The position numbers and the translations under genes were made by a program. From Flagellimonas oceani (GTDB lineage Bacteria; Bacteroidota; Bacteroidia; Flavobacteriales; Flavobacteriaceae), in assembly GCF_011068285.1 (NCBI RefSeq), contig NZ_CP049616.1, forward strand, positions 62,001 to 126,000: DNA of 64,000 bases. Direction: 5' to 3'. A model generated the notes under the pieces. The model was not told where the DNA came from and did no database searches. It was given only the letters and a program-made list of their open reading frames with translations. Positions 1 through 8,865 of this stretch are shown piece by piece (the stretch's first letter is position 1; the number at the start of each line of letters is the position of its first letter).

Positions 1-270
1 TATAATCACTTTGGCATCCTCTGCTTTTGCAGCTTGCTCCAATACATCGGCATAGGCCTTGGCATTAAAGGTTTTTAAGGAGTCATCCGATACCTTCAGG
101 ACTTTGGAAACCCCGTAGGTTCCCAATGAGGCATCGTCCTCGGCATTAAAAGAGACCGCGGTTACGGTTGTGCCTAAATCTTGGGCCACTTTATGTGCGT
201 AAGAGGCTGCTTCGAAGGCATTTTTTTTGAATTTTCCCTTTAGGGATTCTGTATATACTAATACTGACAT
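1..270 (-). CDS. etfA: Electron transfer flavoprotein alpha subunit (N-terminal part)
   Basis: The first 90 codons of EtfA read leftward from ATG at 270 and run off the window edge, so the FAD-binding C-terminal domain is not seen. The N-terminus MSVLVYTESLKGKFKKNAFE and the following alternating beta/alpha pattern fit the alpha-subunit N-domain. EtfA with EtfB forms the soluble heterodimer that takes electrons from acyl-CoA dehydrogenases to ETF-quinone oxidoreductase. It starts 15 nt after the etfB stop codon, so the two are surely co-transcribed from the promoter right of etfB. Identification rests on the partial sequence plus the etfB neighbour. Confidence 0.9.
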   Translation of the reverse strand, partial: MSVLVYTESLKGKFKKNAFEAASYAHKVAQDLGTTVTAVSFNAEDDASLGTYGVSKVLKVSDDSLKTFNAKAYADVLEQAAKAEDAKVII

Positions 271-285
271 AATCTTTTCTCTTGT

Positions 286-1032
286 TTAGATAACTTTTGC
301 TTCGTTGTGCAGTAGTTCCACTAATTCTCCGACGTTGCCGGCATCGACCAATTTAACGGGTCCTTTGGCGGCGGGCTTTTCAAATTTTTGATCCTGTGTG
401 GGTTGTGAGGCATCAACGGGCTCTACCACGTTCAATGCTTTTTTACGGGCCATCATAATACCTCTCATGTTCGGGATACGAAGGTCGCTTTCCTCTACCA
501 ACCCTTTTTGTCCACCGATCACCAGTGGAAGCGAAGTGCTGATTTTTTCTTTACCACCATCGATTTCACGAACTGCTGTTGCGGTATCGCCATCGATTTC
601 GAGACTGATACAGGTGTTCACAAAGTTCATGTCCAACAACGTGGCGAGTATTCCGGGAACCATACCACCATTGTAGTCGATGGATTCCCTACCTGCGATG
701 ATCAGGTCGTATTTCCCATTTTTGACCACTTCGGCCAACTGTTGGGCGACAAAAAAACCATCTTTTGGCTCTGCATCCACTCGAATGGCCTCATCGGCAC
801 CAATGGCCAGGGCTTTTCTAATGGTGGGCTCGGTTTGGGCACCGCCCACGTTCACTACATGGACCGTGGCACCTTGCTTTTCCTTGAACCACATGGCACG
901 TGTGAGTCCGAACTCATCATTGGGATTAATAACAAATTGGACCCCGTTTGTGTCAAACTTGGTATCGCCTTCCGTAAAATTGATTTTGGAAGTAGTATCC
1001 GGTACGTTGCTAATGCAAACTAAAATCTTCAT
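286..1032 (-). CDS. etfB: Electron transfer flavoprotein beta subunit
   Basis: This 248-residue protein has the usual EtfB length. It begins MKILVCISNVPDTTSKINF, contains the NPNDEFGLTRA segment, and carries the AGRESIDYNGGMVPGILA stretch typical of the nucleotide (AMP) binding subunit. It pairs with EtfA in the cytoplasm to carry electrons from fatty-acid and amino-acid dehydrogenases. The gene is first in an etfB-etfA operon. A TAnnTTTG-type -7 box (TATATTTG) lies about 23 nt upstream of the start, and a 28-bp perfect palindrome sits over its -33 region, which suggests repressor control. Confidence 0.95.
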   Translation of the reverse strand: MKILVCISNVPDTTSKINFTEGDTKFDTNGVQFVINPNDEFGLTRAMWFKEKQGATVHVVNVGGAQTEPTIRKALAIGADEAIRVDAEPKDGFFVAQQLAEVVKNGKYDLIIAGRESIDYNGGMVPGILATLLDMNFVNTCISLEIDGDTATAVREIDGGKEKISTSLPLVIGGQKGLVEESDLRIPNMRGIMMARKKALNVVEPVDASQPTQDQKFEKPAAKGPVKLVDAGNVGELVELLHNEAKVI

Positions 1033-1054
1033 ATATACTTTAGGTTTATCTGCT

Positions 1055-1062
1055 CAAATATA
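1055..1062 (-). promoter_or_regulatory. -7 promoter box for etfBA
   Basis: On the minus strand this reads TATATTTG, an exact match to the Bacteroidetes -7 consensus TAnnTTTG, 23-30 nt before the etfB start. No clear TTG -33 element is visible. The place where it should be falls inside the palindrome at 1077-1104. Confidence 0.6.
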
Positions 1063-1076
1063 ATTATAAAAATCCG

Positions 1077-1104
1077 AAATTTATTATGCATGCATAATAA
1101 ATTT
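1077..1104. promoter_or_regulatory. 28-bp perfect palindrome, candidate operator between etfB and PDH E1-beta
   Basis: The 14-nt half AAATTTATTATGCA is followed directly by its exact reverse complement, without spacer or mismatch, and symmetry breaks at the next base pair. It lies in the 168-bp divergent intergenic region, 45 nt upstream of etfB and 96 nt upstream of the PDH gene. There is no T-tract arrangement that would make it a terminator of either gene, and both genes point away from it. It most likely binds a dimeric repressor; the regulator is unknown. Confidence 0.65.
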
Positions 1105-1151
1105 TGTTCTTTTTTTGGATTTTGGTCAGGCGAGTTTCGGGTAGTTTTTGC

Positions 1152-1159
1152 TATTTTTG
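1152..1159 (+). promoter_or_regulatory. -7 promoter box for PDH E1-beta
   Basis: TATTTTTG matches TAnnTTTG exactly and ends 41 nt before the start codon at 1201. The nearest upstream TTG (1122-1124) is 27 bp away, more than the usual 17-23 bp, so only the -7 element is supported. Confidence 0.45.
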
Positions 1160-1200
1160 CTTGCGTTTTTAAGCAGACTATAAATATTTAGTACGATTCA

Positions 1201-2181
1201 ATGAAAACATTACAGTTTAGGGAGGCAATAGCCGAGGCTATGTCCGAAGAAATGCGAAGAGATGATACCATTTATTTGATGGGCGAGGAGGTGGCCGAGT
1301 ACAACGGTGCTTACAAGGCCTCCAAAGGCATGTTGGATGAGTTCGGACCGGAGCGTGTATTGGATACCCCAATTTCAGAACTTGGTTTTGCCGGTATCGG
1401 TGTTGGTTCTGCCATGAACGGCAACAGGCCCATTATAGAATTTATGACGTTCAACTTCTCCTTGGTGGGAATTGACCAAATTATAAACAACGCCGCCAAG
1501 ATCCGTCAGATGTCCGGCGGGCAGTTCAATTGTCCGATCGTATTTAGAGGTCCTACGGCTTCTGCGGGACAGTTGGGGGCAACCCACTCCCAAGCTTTTG
1601 AAAGCTGGTACGCCAATACCCCAGGGCTTAAGGTCGTGGTTCCATCGAACCCAGCTGATGCGAAGGGATTGTTGAAAGCCTCCATTCGCGATGACGACCC
1701 CGTTATTTTTATGGAGTCCGAGCAAATGTACGGTGACAAGGGCGAGGTGCCGGAAGGCGAGTACACTATTCCATTAGGTGTTGCCGATGTTAAAAGAGAA
1801 GGTAAGGACGTGACCATTGTTTCCTTTGGAAAAATCATCAAAGAAGCCTACAAAGCTGCGGATGAATTGGAAAAAGACGGGATTAGCTGCGAAATCATTG
1901 ATTTAAGAACCATTCGTCCCATGGACCATGAAACCATTATCAATTCTGTCAAAAAAACCAATAGATTGGTTATTCTTGAAGAAGCATGGCCTTTTGGAAA
2001 CGTAGCGACCGAAATTATCTATCACGTACAGGACAAAGCGTTCGATTATTTGGATGCACCTATCGTAAAATTGAACACTGCGGATACCCCCGCACCATAC
2101 TCTCCAGTACTTTTGGCCGAGTGGTTGCCCAATCACGAAGATGTCATTAAGGCTGTTAAGAAAGTGTTATATAAGTTATAG
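1201..2181 (+). CDS. pdhB: Pyruvate dehydrogenase E1 component, beta subunit
   Basis: This 326-residue protein starts MKTLQFREAIAEAMSEEM and carries the E1-beta hallmarks GEEVAEYNGAYKASKGM, DTPISELGFAGIGVGSAM and the C-terminal transketolase domain ending in the AEWLPNHEDVIKAVKK helix. With E1-alpha it forms the thiamine diphosphate heterotetramer that decarboxylates pyruvate and acylates the E2 lipoyl group. It stands alone here, as is common in Flavobacteriaceae where the alpha and E2 genes are elsewhere. A strong hairpin terminator follows 22 nt after the stop. Branched-chain 2-oxoacid E1-beta is a less likely alternative. Confidence 0.9.
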   Translation: MKTLQFREAIAEAMSEEMRRDDTIYLMGEEVAEYNGAYKASKGMLDEFGPERVLDTPISELGFAGIGVGSAMNGNRPIIEFMTFNFSLVGIDQIINNAAKIRQMSGGQFNCPIVFRGPTASAGQLGATHSQAFESWYANTPGLKVVVPSNPADAKGLLKASIRDDDPVIFMESEQMYGDKGEVPEGEYTIPLGVADVKREGKDVTIVSFGKIIKEAYKAADELEKDGISCEIIDLRTIRPMDHETIINSVKKTNRLVILEEAWPFGNVATEIIYHVQDKAFDYLDAPIVKLNTADTPAPYSPVLLAEWLPNHEDVIKAVKKVLYKL

Positions 2182-2202
2182 AAGCATATTTTAAGGTATA
2201 TT

Positions 2203-2233
2203 AGCCCCGTTAATTTTGTTGACGGGGCTTTAT
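2203..2233 (+). terminator. Rho-independent terminator after PDH E1-beta
   Basis: The stem AGCCCCGT / ACGGGGCT (2203-2210 and 2222-2229) has an 11-nt loop and is followed by a T-rich stretch. It lies 22 nt after the stop codon. Confidence 0.85.
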
Positions 2234-2340
2234 TATTTAGGGAACATTTTTTTGATTAGAAATTACTTTGAACCAAATTTGACCTGAGTTAAATGGGAAC
2301 TAGCAGTTGTGCTGTTCCACAATGTCCCTTACATCTGCCT

Positions 2341-4836
2341 ATGAGAAGATTACTTTCCGTACTTTTTCTTTTACTTATCAACAGTGTTTTTGCACAGACC
2401 AAAATCGAGGGTATAGTGACCGACGATACCGGGATGCCCATCGCCTTTGCCAATATTATTTTTACCAATTCATCCGAAGGAACCATAACCAACGACAATG
2501 GCCGTTTTTATATGGAATCCGATGCGACCTATGATGCTGTAAAGGTTTCTTTTATAGGGTATGAGACGAAGGAAATTGCCTTGGAGCAAAAGGTGAATTA
2601 TAATATGGAAATTGTGCTGACCGAATCTACCGAGCAGCTCCAGGAGGTGGTGGTGTACACGGGCAAACAATCCAAGAAGAACAACCCGGCCATAGACATT
2701 CTGCGTAAAATTTGGGAGAAAAAGCGGGAGAACGGGGTGCGCAAGTTCAAGCAGTACCAATATGACAAATACGAAAAAATAGAGTTTGACCTGAATACCA
2801 TCGACAGTGCTTTGATCAAAAGCAAACTTTTCAAAGGGCTCGAGTTTATGTTCGAGGACTTGGATACTTCACGAATTACGGGAAAAACTTATCTGCCCAT
2901 GTTCTTGAGCGAATCTTTTTCCAAAGTATACGGCGACAACGTGCTCGGTAAGGAAAAGGAGGATGTACTCGGCAACAAAAACTCAGGTTTTAGCGGTAAC
3001 CAAGCCATAACAGCGTTTGTGGAAGATCTCTATTCCGATTACGATATTTACAATAATTACCTTAAGTTTTTTGATAAGAGCTTTACCAGTCCCTTGTCCA
3101 AAACGGGGATAGATGTCTATAATTATGTATTGTCCGACAGTACCTATATCGATGATAAGTGGTGCTATAACATTATTTATTACCCACGCCGTAAGAACGA
3201 GCTTACCTTTAAAGGTGATTTTTGGGTGAACGATACCACCTTTGCCATTAAAAAAATCAACTTACAGGTCACCAAAAGTGCCAACATCAACTGGGTGAAG
3301 GAGATTTACATTGAGCAGGATTTTGAAGTGGTGAGCGATTCTGTTTTTCTCTTGAAGCGGGATTATATGCTGAGCGATTTTAGTTTTTCAAAAAAAGAGG
3401 AATCGCGGGGCGTATATGGAAAACGTACCACCGTTTTTGATAATTATAATTTTAACAACCCTAGGTCAGAGGACTTTTATAAGGCCGTTTCCGACCCATA
3501 CGATCCTCGCGTGTTCTCGCAGGACAGTATTTTCTGGGAAAATGCCCGGTTGGAACGTTTGAACGAAGACGAATCTGGAATCTTCAAATTGCTGGATACC
3601 TTAAAAACTGTGCCCAAGTTCCGGACGTACTACGATATTGTCAGCATTTTGGGGTCGGGATACGTCGAAATCGACAAGTGGAACATCGATATCGGGGACA
3701 TTTACAGCACCTTTGGTTATAACGATGCCGAAGGTATTCGGTTAAGGGCCGGGGCCCGAACGTATTTTGGCCAAAACGATTTATGGCGATTGGAAGGTTA
3801 TACGGCCTATGGCTTTACCGATAAAAAGTTCAAATATGGTGTGTCCGGAAAGTTTTTGCTCGACCGCAAGAATCGTTTAATTGTTTCCGGGGGAAATCGA
3901 CGGGATATTGAACAATTGGGGCTGAGTCTTACCAGTACCAATGATGTAATGGGAAGGAGCATTGCCTCTTCATCCTTGGTGACCGTAGGTTCCAATGACC
4001 GTTTGACCAGCATCAACCTTTCAACGCTAAACTTTGAAATGGAGCCGGTAAAAAACTTCAGAATAGATATAGGTGGCTCTTTCCGTACCTTGAGTTCCGC
4101 ACTGCCCGAGGCCTTTAGTCTGGATTATGTGGACCCGGCATCGCCTTCTGGCATATCATCGGAAATAAAACAGTTTGACCTGAACACCACGTTGATCTAT
4201 ACCCCGGGCAAACGGACCATTGGTTATGGAGTGGAACGTTCCAATATCAACGATGATTACAGTACGTTGGTGTTAAAGTATACCAAGGGTGTGGATGGTT
4301 TTCTGGAAAGTGATTTCGATTACGAGAAAATACAGTTTTCCTATCAACAGCCATGGCAAATTGGAGGCTTTGGTAGGTTAACGAGTACTGTGGAACTGGG
4401 AAAAACCTTTGGAACAGTACCTTTGGGACTGCTCAGCGTGATTCCTGGTAACCAAACCTTGTTCTCGTTATACAATGTGTTTCCGAACTTGGATTTCTAC
4501 GAGTTTGTCACGGATACCTATGCCACGGTCCATTTGGAACACAACTTTAACGGAAGATTATTTTCGCGCATTCCATTGTTGCGAAAGCTCAATCTACGGG
4601 AAATTGTTGGTGTAAGAGGAGCATGGGGGCAACTGTCCGAAGAAAATATTGCTTTGAGTGCTCCCACGAACATTCCATTAATGGCCCCCGAAGATCAAGT
4701 GTATTGGGAATATTCTTTTGGCGTCGGAAATATTTTTAAAATACTTCGGATAGATTTCAACTTTCGCGGCAATTACCTCGAAAATCCGGATGCCCGTGCT
4801 TTTGGGATTACAGGGACCTTCGGCTTTAATTTTTAA
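2341..4836 (+). CDS. Outer-membrane protein with carboxypeptidase-regulatory-like domain and DUF5686
   Basis: The open frame extends to 2293, but the start at 2341 gives a clean signal peptide, MRRLLSVLFLLLINSVFAQ, and is preferred; the mature protein has about 812 residues. After the signal comes a carboxypeptidase-D-regulatory-like beta domain (about residues 20-100: KIEGIVTDDTGMPIAFANI, GRFYMES, VSFIGYETKEI). The rest is the long DUF5686 region with many aromatic beta strands, ending in F-N-F as expected for an outer-membrane barrel. The family is common in Bacteroidetes and often regarded as TonB-receptor-like. No plug domain or TonB box is seen, so the role is unknown. It stands alone between a terminator and ppa. 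Confidence 0.8.
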   Translation: MRRLLSVLFLLLINSVFAQTKIEGIVTDDTGMPIAFANIIFTNSSEGTITNDNGRFYMESDATYDAVKVSFIGYETKEIALEQKVNYNMEIVLTESTEQLQEVVVYTGKQSKKNNPAIDILRKIWEKKRENGVRKFKQYQYDKYEKIEFDLNTIDSALIKSKLFKGLEFMFEDLDTSRITGKTYLPMFLSESFSKVYGDNVLGKEKEDVLGNKNSGFSGNQAITAFVEDLYSDYDIYNNYLKFFDKSFTSPLSKTGIDVYNYVLSDSTYIDDKWCYNIIYYPRRKNELTFKGDFWVNDTTFAIKKINLQVTKSANINWVKEIYIEQDFEVVSDSVFLLKRDYMLSDFSFSKKEESRGVYGKRTTVFDNYNFNNPRSEDFYKAVSDPYDPRVFSQDSIFWENARLERLNEDESGIFKLLDTLKTVPKFRTYYDIVSILGSGYVEIDKWNIDIGDIYSTFGYNDAEGIRLRAGARTYFGQNDLWRLEGYTAYGFTDKKFKYGVSGKFLLDRKNRLIVSGGNRRDIEQLGLSLTSTNDVMGRSIASSSLVTVGSNDRLTSINLSTLNFEMEPVKNFRIDIGGSFRTLSSALPEAFSLDYVDPASPSGISSEIKQFDLNTTLIYTPGKRTIGYGVERSNINDDYSTLVLKYTKGVDGFLESDFDYEKIQFSYQQPWQIGGFGRLTSTVELGKTFGTVPLGLLSVIPGNQTLFSLYNVFPNLDFYEFVTDTYATVHLEHNFNGRLFSRIPLLRKLNLREIVGVRGAWGQLSEENIALSAPTNIPLMAPEDQVYWEYSFGVGNIFKILRIDFNFRGNYLENPDARAFGITGTFGFNF

Positions 4837-4883
4837 TTCAAAGGAAACCTGCAATTTATGTGGTCTATTCCAGTAATACTGGT

Positions 4884-4891
4884 TATTTTTG
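4884..4891 (+). promoter_or_regulatory. -7 promoter box for ppa
   Basis: TATTTTTG is an exact TAnnTTTG match ending 22 nt before the ppa start codon at 4914. No convincing -33 TTG is present at standard spacing. Confidence 0.5.
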
Positions 4892-4913
4892 CAGCATAAA
4901 TTATATCACTAAC

Positions 4914-5441
4914 ATGTCTAAAAAACCACGTATTACTTTCGATGTACTTGTAGAAATTCCAAAAGGTAGCAGGAACAAGTACGAATACGACTTCACCCTC
5001 AACAAAATTAGATTCGACAGAACCCTTTTTTCTTCAATGATGTACCCTGGAGACTACGGTTTCATTCCAGAGACCTTAGCTTTGGACGGTGACCCATTGG
5101 ATGTTTTGGTACTTTGCACCGAGCCAACATACCCTATGGTGGTCGTGGAAGTAAAGCCAGTAGGGGTTTTCCATATGACCGATGAAAAAGGACCGGATGA
5201 GAAAATAATCTGTGTGCCCGTTTCCGACCCTATTTGGAGCAAAAGGGACGATATCAGTGAATTGAATCCCCATCGATTAAAAGAGATTGAACATTTCTTT
5301 CAAGTGTATAAGGATTTGGAAGAGAAGAAAGTAGACACAGGCGGTTGGGGCGATGTGAACGAGGCCATACAAATCTATCACGAATGCGTTCAACGCTACG
5401 AAGATAGTGAGCACAAAAAGAGACGTGCTTACACCATATAA
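4914..5441 (+). CDS. ppa: Inorganic pyrophosphatase (soluble, family I)
   Basis: The open frame begins upstream, but the ATG at 4914 sits 22 nt after a good -7 box and gives the normal family start MSKKPRITFDVLVEIPKGSR and length (175 residues). Family I residues are all present: the EIPKGSRNKYEYD segment, YPGDYGFIPETLALDGDPLDVLVL with the DxDPxD Mg-binding signature, and K-x-x-D-x-x-D-like downstream acidic residues. It hydrolyses cytoplasmic pyrophosphate to drive biosynthesis. The next gene encodes a membrane pyrophosphatase, so the cell can either waste or harvest the same bond. A terminator separates the two genes. Confidence 0.95.
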   Translation: MSKKPRITFDVLVEIPKGSRNKYEYDFTLNKIRFDRTLFSSMMYPGDYGFIPETLALDGDPLDVLVLCTEPTYPMVVVEVKPVGVFHMTDEKGPDEKIICVPVSDPIWSKRDDISELNPHRLKEIEHFFQVYKDLEEKKVDTGGWGDVNEAIQIYHECVQRYEDSEHKKRRAYTI

Positions 5442-5466
5442 ATTACATAACAATAACTTTAAAAAA

Positions 5467-5500
5467 ATGCGCTTTTAATAATTAAAGGCGCATTTTTTTT
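5467..5500 (+). terminator. Rho-independent terminator after ppa
   Basis: ATGCGC (5467-5472) pairs with GCGCAT (5487-5492), extended inward by further A-T and one G-U pair, and is followed by a run of eight T. It separates ppa from hppA. Confidence 0.85.
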
Positions 5501-5557
5501 ATTACTTCGTATTTTACTACATTAGCTGGCATTAAATATTTCTAAATAATCTAACCT

Positions 5558-7960
5558 ATGGATTTAATCGTAAAATTTTTGCCTGTATTTGGTGTCTTGG
5601 CCCTCCTGTATGTGTTCGTGAAGAACGCTTGGATCTCAAAACAAGAAGTCGGTGACGCCAAGATGGCAAGGATTGCCAAGAACATTGCCGATGGAGCAAT
5701 GTCATTCTTAAAAGCTGAATATAAAATACTTAGCATTTTTGTGATTGCTGTGGCCGTTTTGCTCTTCTTTAAAGGAAATAGTGAAACAGGCTCTAACGGT
5801 ATGGTGGCCGTTTCCTTTATTGTTGGGGCCATTTGTTCCGCCCTTGCAGGTTTTATTGGTATGCGGGTTGCTACCAAAGCGAACGTAAGGACGACCAACG
5901 CCGCAAGAACATCTTTGGGCAAGGCGCTCGAAGTCGCTTTTGCAGGGGGAGCCGTTATGGGTCTCGGTGTTGTTGGTCTCGGTGTTCTTGGTTTGAGCGG
6001 TCTTTTTATGATATACAGTGGACAAGGCTGGGAACTAGGTGAAGTATTGAACGTACTTTCCGGTTTCTCCCTTGGCGCATCTTCCATAGCTCTTTTTGCC
6101 CGTGTGGGCGGGGGTATCTACACCAAAGCTGCCGATGTGGGAGCCGATTTGGTAGGTAAAGTGGAAGCAGGAATTCCCGAAGATCATCCTTTGAACCCTG
6201 CAACCATTGCGGATAACGTTGGTGACAACGTAGGTGATGTGGCAGGTATGGGCGCCGACCTTTTTGAATCTTACGTCGGTTCTATTATTGGTACCATGGT
6301 ACTTGGGGCTGTTTTTGCAGGATTACCCGAATTCCAAGCTGCTTTTGATGGTCTTGGAGCGGTGTATTTGCCTTTGGCACTGGCCGCCGTGGGTATCATA
6401 ATGTCAATCATCGGTACATTCTTCGTACGGGTGAAAGATGGTGGAAACCCACAAACGGCTTTGAATATTGGTGAATTTGGCTCCGCAGGCCTTATGCTGA
6501 TAGCTTCTTACTTTATCATAAATGCAATGCTTCCCGAATCTTGGATGGAAGGCGGAAGAGAATTTACCGCTATGGGTGTTTTTTTGGCGACCATTGCAGG
6601 TTTGGTAGCTGGATTGTTAGTTGGAAAAGTAACCGAATATTACACAGGAACGGGAACAAAACCCGTGAATTCCATCGTTCGTCAATCCGAAACAGGTTCC
6701 GCAACCAATATTATTGCAGGTCTTGGAGTTGGAATGATGTCCACTGCAATTCCAATAATTTTGATTGCAGCAGCGATTCTCGTTTCCCACCATTTTGCAG
6801 GTCTTTACGGTATAGCTATCGCCGCAGTGGGAATGTTGGCCAATACGGGTATTCAGCTAGCGGTTGACGCCTACGGACCTATTTCCGATAATGCCGGGGG
6901 TATAGCCGAAATGGCAGAACTTCCTGGAGAAGTGCGCGAAAGAACAGATAAATTGGATGCGGTAGGTAATACTACTGCGGCCATTGGTAAAGGATTTGCC
7001 ATTGCATCCGCAGCATTGACGGCGTTGGCACTTTTTGCTGCCTTTATGAAAACTGCTGGCGTTAAATCCATTGATGTTTCCCAACCTGATATAATGGCGG
7101 GACTCCTCGTGGGTGGGATGCTTCCCTTTGTATTCTCCGCACTTTCCATGAATGCGGTGGGTAGAGCGGCCATGTCCATGATTGAGGAAGTACGTCGCCA
7201 GTTCAAGGATATACCGGAATTGAAAGCTGCATTGGCCGTTATGCGCAAGTATGATTCGGACCTTTCCAAAGCGAGCAAAGAAGATATGGCCATTTTTGAA
7301 GCTGCCGATGGTAAAGCGGAATATCAAAAATGTGTGGAGATTTCTACCCAAGCATCCATAAAAGAAATGGTGTTGCCCGGATTGTTGGCCATTGCCGTTC
7401 CGGTTGCCGTAGGTTTTATCGGTGGGGCCGAGATGTTAGGTGGACTTTTGGCCGGTGTAACCACTGCCGGAGTACTTATGGCCATCTTTCAATCCAATGC
7501 TGGTGGAGCATGGGACAACGCCAAAAAAACCATTGAAAGCGAAGGCCGAAAGGGTAGCGATGCCCATAAAGCTGCAGTGGTAGGAGATACCGTTGGTGAT
7601 CCTTTTAAGGATACATCGGGCCCTTCTTTAAATATTTTGCTTAAATTGATGTCCGTAGTTGCTTTGGTAATTGCTCCTAGTTTGGTAAGCCTTTCTCCTG
7701 CAGATGGAGTTGGCATCACCAAAGAAGATGGCACCATGATTACCATTACCGAAGAGGGGATGAAAGAAACCAGAGCGATTGAAAAGGAAATCCGTGTAGA
7801 GATCAGCAATACTTCGGATGGTGGATATAAGGCCGTTGTTACATCAAGCACGAACGAAAACGGAGAAGTTGTTGAAGAAACGAAAGAACTGATGGCCGAT
7901 TCCAAAGAGGAATTGGAGAAAAAAATACAAGAATATAAGAGTGCCGAGGCAAAGGATTAG
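5558..7960 (+). CDS. hppA: Membrane-bound ion-translocating pyrophosphatase
   Basis: This 800-residue polytopic protein couples pyrophosphate hydrolysis to cation export. Catalytic motifs are intact: [20 protein letters not shown], the DNVGDNVGD box, [17 protein letters not shown], and [14 protein letters not shown] near the last helices. The segment [10 protein letters not shown] has Ala rather than Lys at the position that separates K+-dependent from K+-independent enzymes, so K+ dependence is predicted. Whether H+ or Na+ is moved cannot be read here; Flavobacteria are known to have Na+-regulated H+ pumps. After the final helix (about residue 710) there is an acidic, non-membrane tail of some 90 residues that is absent from the usual family core. 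Confidence 0.95.
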   Translation: MDLIVKFLPVFGVLALLYVFVKNAWISKQEVGDAKMARIAKNIADGAMSFLKAEYKILSIFVIAVAVLLFFKGNSETGSNGMVAVSFIVGAICSALAGFIGMRVATKANVRTTNAARTSLGKALEVAFAGGAVMGLGVVGLGVLGLSGLFMIYSGQGWELGEVLNVLSGFSLGASSIALFARVGGGIYTKAADVGADLVGKVEAGIPEDHPLNPATIADNVGDNVGDVAGMGADLFESYVGSIIGTMVLGAVFAGLPEFQAAFDGLGAVYLPLALAAVGIIMSIIGTFFVRVKDGGNPQTALNIGEFGSAGLMLIASYFIINAMLPESWMEGGREFTAMGVFLATIAGLVAGLLVGKVTEYYTGTGTKPVNSIVRQSETGSATNIIAGLGVGMMSTAIPIILIAAAILVSHHFAGLYGIAIAAVGMLANTGIQLAVDAYGPISDNAGGIAEMAELPGEVRERTDKLDAVGNTTAAIGKGFAIASAALTALALFAAFMKTAGVKSIDVSQPDIMAGLLVGGMLPFVFSALSMNAVGRAAMSMIEEVRRQFKDIPELKAALAVMRKYDSDLSKASKEDMAIFEAADGKAEYQKCVEISTQASIKEMVLPGLLAIAVPVAVGFIGGAEMLGGLLAGVTTAGVLMAIFQSNAGGAWDNAKKTIESEGRKGSDAHKAAVVGDTVGDPFKDTSGPSLNILLKLMSVVALVIAPSLVSLSPADGVGITKEDGTMITITEEGMKETRAIEKEIRVEISNTSDGGYKAVVTSSTNENGEVVEETKELMADSKEELEKKIQEYKSAEAKD

Positions 7961-7982
7961 CTCGCGCTTTATAGAAAGCTGG

Positions 7983-8010
7983 AAAAACCACGCCATTTGG
8001 CGTGGTTTTT
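7983..8010. terminator. Bidirectional terminator between hppA and the TonB-like gene
   Basis: AAAAACCACGCC and GGCGTGGTTTTT form a perfect 12-bp stem with an ATTT loop. T-runs occur on both strands and the two flanking genes converge here; the TonB-like stop codon begins 4 nt away. Confidence 0.9.
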
Positions 8011-8013
8011 TTA

Positions 8014-8727
8014 TTAATTCAACTTAAACGTGATCGGAATGGAGTAGGGCACTTTAACCGCTGTACCGCGCTGTTTTCCGGGCGTCAATCTTGGTAATTT
8101 GGAAATGATTCTGGCCGCTTCGCTCTCTAGGCTTTCATGCGGCCCACGAAGTCTGATATTCCCAATACTACCGTCCGTTTGCACGGTGAAAATGACACTT
8201 ACCCGACCTTCAAGCCCCATTTCTTGGGCCATCTCGGGATACTGAAAATTTTTACGGATGTGTTTCAGCATTTGGGACTGAAAACATGCTCGTTTGTCCT
8301 TTTCTGTTTTTTCATTCTCGCAACCGGGAAAAACAGGGGCGTTTTCAATAAGAACAAAAGGGATTTCTTCGGGAATGTCGTCCTCGGCCACAACAACATC
8401 TTCAACCTTGGCAATTTCCGTTTCCTGATTGACTTCGTCCGATTTGATAACGGTTTCCTCAACCTTTTCATCATCTTCCGCAATTTCAATTTTTGGAGGG
8501 GTCTGGATTTCGGGTTTGGGAGGGTCTGGCAGCTTTATTTTTACAATGGTGGCGTTCTCGGTCAGATCTTCATCAACATTTTGGCTAACATCCCAGGAAT
8601 CAGCTTTGTAATAGGTTTTCCATTCCAACGCCAAATAGGCCATGAGCAGTACCAAGGTCATGCCTACAAAAAAATAGAGCAGGCTGTTTCGTTTCAAATC
8701 AAGTTGTGGATTCTTTTTTGGTTCCAT
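8014..8727 (-). CDS. TonB-family energy transducer
   Basis: This 237-residue protein has the TonB layout. A short cytoplasmic N-terminus is followed by one membrane helix (about residues 15-33, LYFFVGMTLVLLMAYLAL) and a periplasmic Pro/Glu/Val-rich linker (PDPPKPEIQTPPK and acidic repeats). The C-terminal TonB_C domain spans about residues 150-237 (YPEMAQEMGLEGRVSVIFTV, GSIGNIRLRGP, KVPYSIPITFKLN). It would carry proton-motive energy to outer-membrane transporters. The linker is short, so it may serve a specialised partner. No exbBD is adjacent. It converges with hppA at a shared terminator. Confidence 0.88.
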   Translation of the reverse strand: MEPKKNPQLDLKRNSLLYFFVGMTLVLLMAYLALEWKTYYKADSWDVSQNVDEDLTENATIVKIKLPDPPKPEIQTPPKIEIAEDDEKVEETVIKSDEVNQETEIAKVEDVVVAEDDIPEEIPFVLIENAPVFPGCENEKTEKDKRACFQSQMLKHIRKNFQYPEMAQEMGLEGRVSVIFTVQTDGSIGNIRLRGPHESLESEAARIISKLPRLTPGKQRGTAVKVPYSIPITFKLN

Positions 8728-8865
8728 AATTTCAAAGTTTAGGCCTAAAAAGGCGTAGTTAATAGCAGTGGGCTCATCCCAACCCTAAACTACTCTGAAA
8801 AAGAACCGAAGTAAACCGCCAATGAGTGAACGGGTTGTTTCGTTGAGGGAAATTGAATGTTTGGA

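Noticed and set aside
2293..2340. N-terminal extension of the DUF5686 protein from ATG at 2293.
   Set aside because: The internal ATG at 2341 directly starts a textbook signal peptide; the extension would bury it.
8738..8749. Perfect 12-bp palindrome TTTAGGCCTAAA just before the TonB-like gene.
   Set aside because: It is too short to stand out in a window of this size, and no promoter element is positioned around it.
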